Origin: Brienomyrus brachyistius
Taxonomy: Eukaryota > Chordata > Actinopteri > Osteoglossiformes > Mormyridae
Direction: 5' to 3'
Length of the DNA: 64,000 bases
Assembly (NCBI RefSeq): GCF_023856365.1
Contig: NC_064543.1
Span: 9,016,452 to 9,080,451 of the forward strand
Shown here: in pieces, positions 25,117-36,800 of the stretch
How positions within the stretch are numbered: position 1 is the stretch's first letter
Layout: every line of letters begins with the position of its first letter
Translations under genes and position numbers: made by a program
The notes under the pieces: model-generated
Told to the model about the DNA's origin: nothing
The model's database searches: none
Seen by the model: only the letters and a program-made list of their open reading frames with translations

Positions 25117-28100
25117 GTATGGGGTTTTAATCATGCCGGCCGTCGTATACGCGCATCTAGCTTCTGACCGTGTGTTCTGTCCGGGGACTTGGGGTCACTA
25201 TATTTTACCAAAGTTTACTAGGTGGATACTTGCTTGGTTCTAATGCTAAATAAATGCGATTTGTCCGCTAATAAACTTGACGGATGCGCAAATGACTGAA
25301 ATATGATGTTTTTCAACTGTATAAGGAATGATGTGCTGGTTTATTGTACTACGCAAAAAAGTGCTTATAAATGTTTTTATCTTTTTTAAGCCACGGTGCG
25401 TGTTACTGTGTAACTTAAGTAAGTAGCGCGGCTTGTTTGCAGCCTGTAACCGAACTGCTGTGTGCTTTCTGGTTTCGAGCAGACCGAAGGGAAGAATCCT
25501 ATCCAGGGCATGAAGAACTTGGAGGCGAAGTTGCTGCCCGGTAAGCCGAGATGGGCTGTCGGTAACCGGCTGGCACTTGGGCTCGATGACTCATGTCATC
25601 GACAATATTGGGAATATTACTGCTGTCTCGCCCTTCCGCGCTATTTTAGTTTGTAGCCGGTTATGATGTGACGCACGAAATAATAGTTTCGGGTTTTTTT
25701 TTAATGATATACTCTCCAGAGTGCTTTTAGGGGTCGTATTCTGTCTCAGAATATTGCACACACGTGCAGGCTTTGCATCAGGTTTGCCTCGATAGTCGCA
25801 GGCATTATGACGCTGGAAAATCATAAGAACATTTTGAGATGCGTTAAAGTTTAGCTTATAAATTGCGCATCGGGTTCCCTGCACTGTATCGGTAATGGAG
25901 CCTTGATGTGCACTGTATTACTGTATTGAATTGAAATGAACAGGTTATTGCTAAATGAACTTTCTCAGGTTCGTAAGCAGATTTCTTTATTGTCCTCCTG
26001 GCCACACGGACCTGTGCTGTGTCTAGGCTAAAGTTGTGATTTTGGGTGCAGCCTGTGCATGACGAGTGGGCAACGCTCAGTTCCCTGCTTGGTTACTAAC
26101 ACCACAAGGTCTGTATTCATGCACTGTAGTTCAGAGCTTATCAGATTGCATTTTACAAAAACCAAGGTGTATTATATAATCTTATCGCATGAAGTCCTAC
26201 AGATGTGTTTATATTGAGGGGGGAAAGGGTGAGGATGATGTTGTTATGAGATGCTAGTCGAGTGTTGAGTGCCTCTTTAGATTGACCAGATTGTCACTGC
26301 GGTGATCAAATGTTCCGGTGGCTGTGTGAGCAAGACGGAGAGTAAACCTTTATTTTTGCCTCAGGCTGTTTTGGCAAAACTGAAAATGCACCAGCCCTGT
26401 GCAGTTATGAATTGGATAAACAGTTTTAAAATTCTCCTCAGAAGCATGATTTTTGTATTGCATTCACTGCCTCTTGGATTCCATATAAAATGATTAAATT
26501 GACTAAATGCCCTTTGATCTTTCAACATAAAATTTTCAAATGTATTACTTTTAATTGAATTAACGAAATCTGTTTCTGAATTTTTGTACATTGGATTACA
26601 GCTGTTAACCTCTTGTATGTTATTATATTAGTCATTATAAATCTGCTCTTCCCACATGACCTCTCTTTTTTTTTTAATCACTCGATGCCATAGTTAAGTG
26701 ATAGGTGTTTTAAACTGATTATGAAAAGGGAATGGTTTACAATTTTTTTTGGGGTGGTTGTTATCTGTCACTGCACGGATGTTGTATTCGTGCCTCAGTT
26801 TTGTTCCTGAAAAGATCCCGCAGAAGGAAAAATTATAAATTTTTTTCTTCGTCTAACTTGACGGCCAAGTTTTCCATTACTGACATTAGCTGGATCTTCC
26901 CTGTCTCTAGAACAGCAGCACCTTCCATTTTCTCAAACGAGCACAAAAGAAAACAAGTTTTGCTGACACGCTTTTATCCTGAGTTCTGTGTGTTGGGTTT
27001 TATGGGGAAGATGGTGGCGCAGGAGGTAGTGCCATCGTTCGGCAACCGGAGGGTTGCAGGTTCAAGCCCCGGTTCCTCCTGACCTCATCGAAGTGTCTTT
27101 GAGCAAGACCCTAAACCCCAAATTGCTCCCGGTGAGCAGGTTGGCGTCTTGGCAGCCGCCACCGGTGTATGAATGTGTGTGGATGGGTGAGTGTGAGGCA
27201 TGAATTGTAAAGCGCTTTGAGTGTTCGTAGGAGTAGAAAAGCGCTGTATAAATGCAGTCCATTTACCATTTGTTGTGCCTGGGTGTGGCTTGTTTAGCTG
27301 TGTCGTTGTTGTTGGATCAGGTCATTCAATAAGCTTTTTTTTATTTTTTTTGGGTATTTCCGGGTCTCATGCTTCCAAGTCACACTTGCAGTTTAAAGCT
27401 CCATTTGGGGAGAACCAGAGTTCAAGCTCAGCAAGTTTCACCCCCCCTCACCTCGCCTGGCAGATTGCCCTGTTATCCGTATCGGTCAGATATATATCTT
27501 GGTTAAAATCTCCACATCAGTGCACCACAATATGATCGCTTTTCGAATGTTCACATCATCTTTGCAGAACCCAAAGGGCGCACTCCTGGTTTTAACCAAC
27601 AAATGTCAGGAAATACGAAACATAAGCCTTGTCTGCTTTCTGTTATGACACCTGTTTGTCTGCCTCCCCTTCGAGATACGTGGTGTAATGCAGTCCTGTC
27701 GTGTAATGCAGTCCTGTCGTGTAATGCAGTCCTGTCGTGTAATGCAGTCCTGTCGTGTAATGCAGTCCTGTCGTGTAATGCAGTCCTGTCGTGTAATGCA
27801 GTCCTGTCGTGTAATGCAGTCCTGTCGTGTGTCCATACGGATTATTTCGAAAGCGGCAGCACTTTGTTTGATGCCTCATATCTCCCTGCCAGTGCAAACA
27901 CAGCAGAATTGTTATCATTTAAGGCTGAGATTGCACAGTGGTGTGAATGGAGCTTTTAAAATGACTGGCTGTGCAGCCCCCCTGTGAGGTGGGGGGGCCT
28001 GCGTTATACAGTTATCACTTTCCCTCTCCCTCCTGTCCCGCTGTTCCTCTTTCAAAGGATCCCCCAGAGCTGCATTTCCAGCTTTCCGCCAGAATGTGAA

Positions 28101-30789
28101 TGCCGTGCTCATTCCAGGTTGTGACGTCACGGCCTTCCCTGGTCTGTCCCATGCCACTTGGAAGGCCTGAATGCCACCATTCCCCCTTTAGGGCCCCTGT
28201 GCTGTTCAGCCAGGTCTCTCAAAAACAAGTCGTACGAATCTGTATGCATAGATGTGTGTGTGTGTGCCTGTGTGTGTGAGAGAGACTGATTCATCTGGAC
28301 AGAGGCTATGCTGACTTTTTGTCCTCCGAGTCCATTTTCAAGTCCCTCACCAATTTGTCAATCTATTCTTTGTTTTTGCTTCACGCTAATCTGCCTCCCT
28401 TTCTAGTTTCCTCCTCTCTATTGTCTTTCTGTTTATTTTCTTCCGTCCATCTTTCCCCCAGTTCCTCTTCCTCCTTTCTGTTTTCCTTTTTCAGTCCCTG
28501 TAATCCTGTAAACCTTTTCCCTTCTATGCTCGTCTCCCTGTTTGCTGTAGCCTCAAAATAAGTCAGAGGAGCCGCTTTGCAGCTTCTCTTTCGGCATGTT
28601 CACAGTATGGGAATGAGGAAGCTTTTTGCATCTTTCTGTTTTTGCAGGCGGTTCACCTACATGCTCAGCGGTGAGATTGATCTGCAGCTGGAGACCTTAG
28701 CCAGCCCTCTGCACGCATGAAGCGTCGCTTCCTGTACAGGCTGCCGCGTAGCCGCTTCCTGCCCGAGAGCGGTGCTGTGGTTTGCCGTGGGGCATGTGAA
28801 GCCGTAGTTAAACTGTCTGCTGTGATCAATTCTGCTCGAGGGGGTACGGATGAATGTGTGATCTTCTCACAGGCTGCTGCCCTGCTGTTATGACAGTAAT
28901 GACATTTGTTTATAAGGCGGTGTTGAGGCTGGATTCCTGGCATTGTGATTGGTAGTTATGCCCTTGATTTTTAGATATTTTTTTTAGTCCATATAATCAT
29001 TTGGGTCTCCTCGCACAGCAGGGCTGGTGGCTAATGAATTTTTGCGGCAGTGTCCTGTCCTGCACCTCTCCTTCCCCCCTCCTTTGCAGTGTCCTGTCCT
29101 GCACCTCTCCTTCCCCCCTCCTTTGCAGTGCCCTGTCCTGCACCTCTCCTTCCCCCCTCCTTTGCAGTGCCCTGTCCTGCACCTCTCCTTCCCCCCTCCT
29201 TTGCAGTGCCCTGTCCTGCACCTCTCCTTCCCCCCTCCTTTGCAGTGCCCTGTCCTGCACCTCTCCTTCCCCCCTCCTTTGCAGTGCCCTGTCCTGCACC
29301 TCTCCTTCCCCCCTCCTTTGCAGTGCCCTGTCCTGCACCTCTCCTTCCCCCCTCTCGTGCAGTGTCCTGTCCTGCACCTCTCCTTCCCCCCTCCTTTGCA
29401 GTGCCCTGTCCTGCACCTCTCTTTCCCCCCTCCTTTGCAGTGCCCTGTCCTGCACCTCTCCTTCCCCCCTCCTTTGCAGTGCCCTGTCCTGCACCTCTCC
29501 TTCCCCCCTCTCGTGCAGTGTCCTGTCCTACCCGTAGCCGAATTCTTTCCCTGCTGGGTCTGTGTTTAACCTTTGACTTGCTCCAGGCCAACTGCTTGCT
29601 TTGTGCTAATCTGCTTGCAGGTCCGTCGGGGACAATGGAGATTGCTGCGTTTGTCGTCTTTGAAGCGTGTGGCGTATTAGACGCGTCATCCCAGACTTAC
29701 CTGTTCTCCAGCAGAGCAGGTGTCCCTACCCTGGCAAGACGGCTTGTTCTTAATGAATGAGGAGTGCTGGGCTTGTGCTGAAGTCTTAGGGCATTGACCT
29801 TGCAGAGTGACTGTGGTGTCTGAGGTGCTTTGGCTTTAAATGGTAAAAACAGGATGAATCAAACGCCCTGGAATACAAATGGACCATGACGGTTAATGAC
29901 AAGGTCAACTAATTCCTCACCTCTCCGTATTTCATGCAGAAATACTACATGTATGTAAGAGGATATGATCACATTGGGGTGGGTGTGCAGGCCCAGTAGC
30001 TGTACAGCACTCAGAGCCCCCCTGGTATTTTCAGGTGTTTTGTTTGCTGGTGACGGCTTTCGGAATGTGTCTCAACATTCAGATTGGACTCGCTTTGTTA
30101 ATTAGTGCTCAAACTCTTAGACCTTGGATGCTTGCATTTTCAGAACTGATTACAGCCCCCCTCCCCTCCCCGGAGGCGTGTTCCTGCACCATGTGACCTT
30201 TGAGCCATTCCAAGTGGTTCTAAGTCGCGGTTTTCCCGTAACCGGCATGTGGCTGTTTATACGGCCCCCTCTCTGCACGCGAAATGAGCAGGCAGCCGTT
30301 TTATTCTGCTCTTCTGTGCCGAGTGCGTGGATGTAGGATGTGCACTTCACATGTTGGCCATGAAGCTCTGATCGTCGCCGTGCACAGGCTGCTCCCGCAG
30401 TCCGTTAGTGGCATGAGGCAGGAGCTGAAGCTTCGGCATGTGGGCAGTGGGTCCTGCCTTGAGCGGGGGAGTTGTGGACGGCCGCAGTCTAAGCCTTTAG
30501 TTCTCTGGGTACCGGCGGCACTTTGTGGGGCCTTTAAAGCCATTGATAAGCATGGTTATATGTTATACTAAGAATGCTGACCAAACTGTCCACTTCAAGC
30601 ACAGGGTGTTATTTTATTATTCTTTTATTATTATTTTATACCCCTAAAGTTGTGACATCATCTACCCCTGATGCAACTTCAGGACACAGCAGTTTCTGCA
30701 GAGACAACTGTTATTCCTAAAACAATGCTTAATTTTTTAGCAAGACTTCCTAGTAACTGAAAGCACTTACTGTCTTAACCCTCCCCCCC

Positions 30790-30848
<59 letters not shown>

Positions 30849-33800
30849 ATAGTACTCCAACTGGCCAATCTGCATTCCCACCTGACATCTACTGGAAGGT
30901 AACAGAGGGCCTACTCCCCTTTCGTCCAATGGGAGAAGGTAGCACAGTGCCTGAAAGCGTCAGGTTATGACCAGGGAAGTGCCAGTTCAAATCCCAGAAA
31001 CTGGAGCGGCTCGTGTACCTTGTCTTTGCACACATTCGTCGGATGCATAAATCCATAACAGCTGCGTTGGCCCAGAGAAGCATTTCGGAGATCAACTCGT
31101 GTGGGATGAGTCAGTTTCTTGTAAGTTTGCCGCTTGCTTGCTTTATTTATTCTGGAATCACAAGAGTTGGTTGCATTTCCCCCTGAAAGACACTTTCTGA
31201 TCAGTGCCCCCCCCACCGCTGTCCCTCAGCGTGCAGATGCAGCACAATCTCACTGAAAGGTGGAGGGATTTATCCATTTAAGGTCCCGCCACCACCCTCT
31301 GCTAACGGCTCTGACAGCCCTCGCATGCAGTTCCCCTGACTCCGTGTGAAACTCGCACTTCTGGTTTCCAGGGAGCATTTTTGCTGGATATATGGTGGCT
31401 GTGAATTTGGAATTTAGCATTTGAAATGGCCCCTGGATGCTGACGAACGGGGGCCATGCGGCCGCAGTCGGGGCGTGATTGCATGGGCAGCCTTCGATCC
31501 GTTGGTACAGTTCCTCCTGACAAAGCCGTATACAGGTGCATGTATTGGTCATTTACTCTCTGAATGTTTTAAGGTGTGACAGTGCGCAGTGCCTGTGTGG
31601 CGGCCTGGGGCGCGGGCGGCCACTGCTCAGACCGTCGGCTCCCGCCTGTGACCGCGTTCGCGGGGGAGCTGCACCCGCCTGTCGTTTCCCTCCGACCCGT
31701 CAGCCGTAGGCATCAGCTTACCCTTCCCTGTAGTGACTTACCGGGGAGACTGGAGTGTGAGTTACGCTGGTGTGCAAGGAGGAAGCACCTGCTTTTCGCC
31801 GGAAGGCATTTCTAATTCCTTGTTGGGGAGTGCCTAAAGCAACTCGCATGACACTTTGTCTACAGAACCTGCTTGTTTCCCTTTAATGTATGATAAATGC
31901 ATTCCATGTAAATCATTTTTTTTTATTTGTGTGTTTCATGCTTAAAAGTAGTTTCCTGAAAGCCAAAACAGCTGCACTTCAGATTCCAAAGGGTGGGTAT
32001 TGCAGGTTCTGAAAGCAGTGTCATTAATCTCTCGCAGGCATTGATTCCTGTGTAGTTCTGAGGCAAACAAAATGTGTGAAGAGTCAGTCAGTTTGCCCCT
32101 GGGTTCACAGCTCCCCCTCCCTTCAGATCAGTCGGCTGAAACAGCAGCATGCTGTGGGACAAACACTTCCTCATGTCATGCATACCGGAGTTTAGTCTTG
32201 TTAGTGATATTCAGCATTGCTTCTCTGTGTGTCACCCTAACTGCCACATTTCCCCTTTAGTAGCAGTGTTTCCTCCGTAGCGCTTTCATGATTATAAAAT
32301 ATGAAGTTAGTAGTCCTGTGTTCTTTCGCCTTCAGTCCAGACTGTTCCACTAAATGCTTCTTTGGCCTGGTATGCCGCCCTGGGTCTGGCCTCCCCTCTT
32401 CATGGCCGTGTTGCTTTTGCTCACAGATAACGGGCTTGTACAGATGTGACTGTCTTAAGGTGCGGTGAGTCCGCGACGCCCCAAGCGAGCTGGTTGCAGC
32501 CATAGTGATGAAGTGAGGCAGCCTGACTGACTCTCTTTCTATCAGCATTCTGTGATTTAAAGTTCATCCCTAATATAGTTCAAGTCTGAATGGAAAGATG
32601 CGTCGAGGAAGAGAAGTTGAACAATATCTGATTGGAAGAAGTTGCCGTTATCGTGCGGGCCTGGTGATATGCTGAAGGCCAGCCCGCTGTCCGAATCCCT
32701 CCCACAAACCTGGCACCCCCTGGCTGTCTGCAGGTGAGATCGTGGTGACCGAGGTGAACTTCGTGAGGAAATGCATCGGCCCCGACAGCAGCCCGGACGA
32801 CCTGTGGGGGAAGCTGATCTGCACCAACTTCAAGATCTCCTTCGTGACCCACGGTAGTCTTCCTCGGCAGGTAGGCCTGAGCCCAGCGGCCCCGCTGCGA
32901 GCATGGAGGGGGAAATATTCTGCTGACAAATGACCGGTACTTGATGTGTGCATGTATAGCCCCTGTATATTAATATACATGTATTAAAATACACAAGAAG
33001 CTGAAGTGAAGGCAGATCGCCAGCGGTCTGTGGTTCACCATTCAGCTCTCATTTTAAGCTTGTTTATCCATGCTGTCGGTTTCCGCCGTCGCTCACTAGT
33101 TCCGTGTCGCTCGTCTCCGTTTTCCGTGATGATTGAGAGCCGCCTCGTGCACTGAGCTGTCTGCCCGGATAAGCCGCACGGTACGGAGCTGTGAGTGTAG
33201 CCTAGCTCATGTGCCTGATCTGCACGGTGCCCCAACCTCCCGCTATGGTTAATCATTCCAGGCCTGGATTGGCTGACTCTGTCTGTTCATGTCTGATTTT
33301 CAAGCAGGAATTTGTTACCTTTGATACTGGAGGTTTTTTTTTTTTATTGTCTGAAACGTTACTTTTTTTCTTTTGAGATGCAGAATTTCCGCATTGGTCC
33401 TTCCTCCCTCTCCCATTTGACATCCGCCATCACAAATGCAATTGCATTTTACTGAAATGAAACTAGAAATGTCTTCAGCTCTGCTTTTTAATCATGTCGT
33501 TTTGCTGCAGACCCCCACCCAGCCACAGACGCTGGTCCCAGCGAGTCACGAGCTTTTTTAGAAGAGGAGCAAATGTTCAACTTGAATCTAGTTTTAGATG
33601 CTCACACCGGGCAGTTTTACTAACGTCAGATTAATGACTTGTATCAATCGCTCTATGAAGAACTTGGGAGATATTTAAAGGTCGCGCTCACTAATCGTAG
33701 GGGTTATCCTATGCTGTGCCATCCTTCTGCATATGTTACGTGAGCTGATTCACACGACACAGAGCTTGTTTACATGGTGCGTCCATGATCTGCTTCCTCT

Positions 33801-36800
33801 CCAGAAATTCCAGTATACGAACCGGCTTTTGGGAGAGCACGACATCCCCCTGGCAGGAGTGGAGCAGGTAGTCACCGGTAAGTGGGCTGGCCAGCTCCCC
33901 GCGGGGTCGCTGCACGTGGGCTGCGCGGTCATGACACCTTGTCCCCGGTCACATGCCGAAGAGCCAGTCGCGGTCATGCTGACCAGAAGTCAGTAGAGAC
34001 GGAGTTGGAAATGGGGTAACATGATCCTGTGTGTACCGGGGTGGTTCTTTGCCAGCGATGAGCACGCTGGTAGGGAGAGGTGTGGAATGGCGCCCCCCAG
34101 CACTGGTGCTCATATCTGTCGCGTATGGTAACCTGTCAGCTGTTCTGGCTCAGAGTCATTGTAAGAGATGCAGAGATTCTGTTTTTAAGTGGTCAGACAC
34201 CAGTGCTTCCGGGTTGGAAATGGAGCAGGAGGTATAACGCGCGCGTGCGTGTCCCAACCTTGGTGCAACATTACCCATGGTGAGGCTGCCCTCTTACCCT
34301 GGTACCCTGGCCTGACAGGGATACCTATTCATTAATGCACAAGCTTCCGCCATGCTAACACACACAGACACGCACACACACACTCGGCTGCGGTAAGACC
34401 ATCAGTGGAAGCCAGATTGCTGCTGTCCATGTTGCTCGCCGGTCACCTGGCACCCTGCTCTGCCGAGGTAACGCACGTGCTTCCTGAGAAAGGCGCCGCA
34501 GATCGGCGGGGCTGAGGTGCGAGTCCGCAGGGTCTCACCCGCCTAAAGGCGGCACCCAGGTGTGCGGAGGTGGCGTGTTTCAGGGTTTATGCCGAGCCCA
34601 CATGAGAAGTGGAGTCCTGAATTGTTAAGGACAAATCTGAGGTGGGGGGGCGGGGGGGGGGGGGGGAGTGCAGGAACAACCATCATTACTGAGAGTTTAG
34701 AAGTTTTGTTTAAAAATAAAAAGTTCAACATTTGTGTGGTGTGAGCATATGAGATGTTCAGAATTCACCGTCAAGCTTGGTGTTAATGAATTGCTCTGAA
34801 GGTCATGACCTGGACGCAGGGATGTGAAACTGTTCATCCACTGATGTGGAACTAGAAAAAACTGATGTTGCACATGCCCGCCCCCATATATAACAACTTA
34901 ACTATCACGCTGTGTAAATAACGCTGTGACCATTGAGTTTCTTTCCCCCCTGTCTTCCCAGCGAACGAAGCGAAGGGCAAGCAGAAGGTTCTGGGCTCAA
35001 ACCAGAAGCTCAAGTTCAGTCCCACCGAGCTTATGGTTTACTGCAAGGACTTCCGCATCGTCAGGTTCCGCTTTGACGAGGCCGGGCCAGACAGCACCAA
35101 GAAGGTACGCCCCGAAGTGCAGGCTAGGACTAGGTGTGTGTCTGTGTGTGTCCACAATGTGGTAAAACGTGCTACTTTTTAGCATTTTTCAGGTCCCCAC
35201 AATCTCAATTATATAATGATCTGTGAAGGAATAAAATAAGGAAAAAAAAGTAGCCAAAAGGTTAGGGCTGGGTGGGGGGTAAGGCTGTCATAGTTAGCAT
35301 TAGACGTGTGTCTGTCTGTGTGAGTGTGTGTATGAGTGAGTGTGTGAGTGGATGGGGGGGGGGGTTACAAGACCGTAGTTGTCACTCAAGTTTACCCTGC
35401 AAAAATTTTGTGTTAATTTGATGTGATGGTGGATTTACGCATAAGAGGATTTACATCTAATATTAACATAGTATTATTAATTTGTGGTTTTGCAGCAGTT
35501 TGCTTTCACGCTTTTAATCTGGTTGATTCCCGCACAGCATCCCTCCAGAATCTCCGGAATAATACAATTACGAAGTCATCTTTTTACGTCTGCCTGTTTT
35601 CCCCGTTTATTTTTGGTCACCACACAGCGGCCGTGCTGCCTTCCCTGTAGTGTCAGAGCTGAATATTGCCTCTGTCAGGTAGCAGCACCAAGCTGGTTTG
35701 GCCCTTGTGCATTTCATGCTATATATACATGTCAGGTATGTCTGTGTGTATGTAAGACTCCTCTTATCTTTGTGGGTGTGCTTCGCTGAGCCCCAGGACG
35801 CGCTGCTATCTCTGCAGGGCTCTCCAGAAGGGCGGCTGTCTGTGGTCACGCTTCTCCACAGCTCAGTGAGGGGGCCTGAGAGTCCGCCGGCTGAAAGGCC
35901 TTCGCTTTATCTTCCGTCCCATCTGGGGTGTCAGGTGCTCAGAAAAGAGTTGGTTTTAGCTTCCTTCTGTGTGAGACAGGCTGAAATGCGTGTCTGTCAG
36001 GGAGGGGGGCCCAGAGAGACCAGCATGCCTTATCTGCAGCCGGACGGTCATCCTCCTATCAGCCAGCCTGCCTGTGCATCTCCTGCTGTGTCACTCTATA
36101 AATTCACTGGTTGTTCGTTGATGTTTGATGTTTTTTTTTTTATTCATTCATATCAGAACCTTCTACCTCACGTCTATCAGTCTGTGTGCCTGGTATTTCA
36201 GGATTTTTCTCCGTTTTCTTTTTGTCCCTAAAAGTTAACCTAGAGCAAGATTAGATTTCCTGCAAATAAATACGCCTTTGTTTCTCTGGCAGTGTTGAAA
36301 GCCGTTGCTTAGGGTAACCCTGATTCAGCAGATTAGCCAATGATAAATGCAGTTATAGAGGAAAATCACTTGGCAGATGAATGGTCAGAATCTCGTGCTG
36401 ACAGCTGAGACCATCACATTTTAATAATAACCCCCCCAGATTTACCCCTGTTTGGTGTCAGTCTTGTAAATCCTGCCATATTTGAGTGGCAAGAACATTG
36501 CGTTTGCTACAATTTCAGGAAAACAGCCATGGTGGCTAAGGGGAAGCTGTAGCCTGTATCGTGAAGGACTTGCTTTGTGATGATGACTCATCCTCCTACA
36601 GGAAGTTCTGGGAGAATGACAGTCCTGCTTCAACAAGTTTTAGCTATTTTTTTCTTCCTCTCCTTGCAGTCATAGATATTGTTCAACTTAAGTGTTTGTT
36701 TCGATGACTCTGGGAGCAGCATCAATCCAGAGGGCCTTGGGATGAACCTTTGTGAGGGGGGCGTGCCAAAGTCTACTGCTTGCTGGGGTGTCCGGCTCCT

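Larger units (their letters stand above)
24480..25120. promoter_or_regulatory. CpG island promoter of mtmr10, possibly bidirectional
   Basis: A sharp rise in GC and CpG begins near 24510 and runs through the mtmr10 first exon, between AT-rich flanks. There is no convincing TATA box. The CTTTTAAACC at 25032 is the nearest AT element but lies only about 30 bp before the start codon. A minus-strand ATG exon with a strong donor lies inside the island at 24589-24648, which suggests divergent transcription. Confidence 0.7.
25117..32733 (+). other. mtmr10: mtmr10 introns 1 and 2 (with exon 2 between)
   Basis: Intron 1 (25117-25482) is short. Intron 2 (25541-32733) is 7.2 kb and holds a tRNA-derived SINE, an 18-bp array, a 39-bp array, a CA microsatellite and a SINE-like fragment. 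No extra exon is supported. Confidence 0.8.

Noticed and set aside
24766..25134. 122-codon minus frame with polyalanine over the mtmr10 start
   Set aside because: Antisense shadow of GC-rich 5' UTR and exon 1. The start lies in intron 1 and the polyalanine is the AGC repeat.
27050..27085. tRNA-like B box as a true tRNA gene
   Set aside because: It is followed by a SINE core and tail, and the cloverleaf stems are not preserved.
29047..29531. CRISPR-like regular repeats
   Set aside because: The units are contiguous with no unique spacers, in a vertebrate intron. This is a minisatellite.
29050..29760. 236-codon plus frame and 165-186-codon minus frames with 13-residue repeats
   Set aside because: Produced by the 39-bp tandem array in mtmr10 intron 2. 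All frames of both strands stay open because the period is divisible by three.
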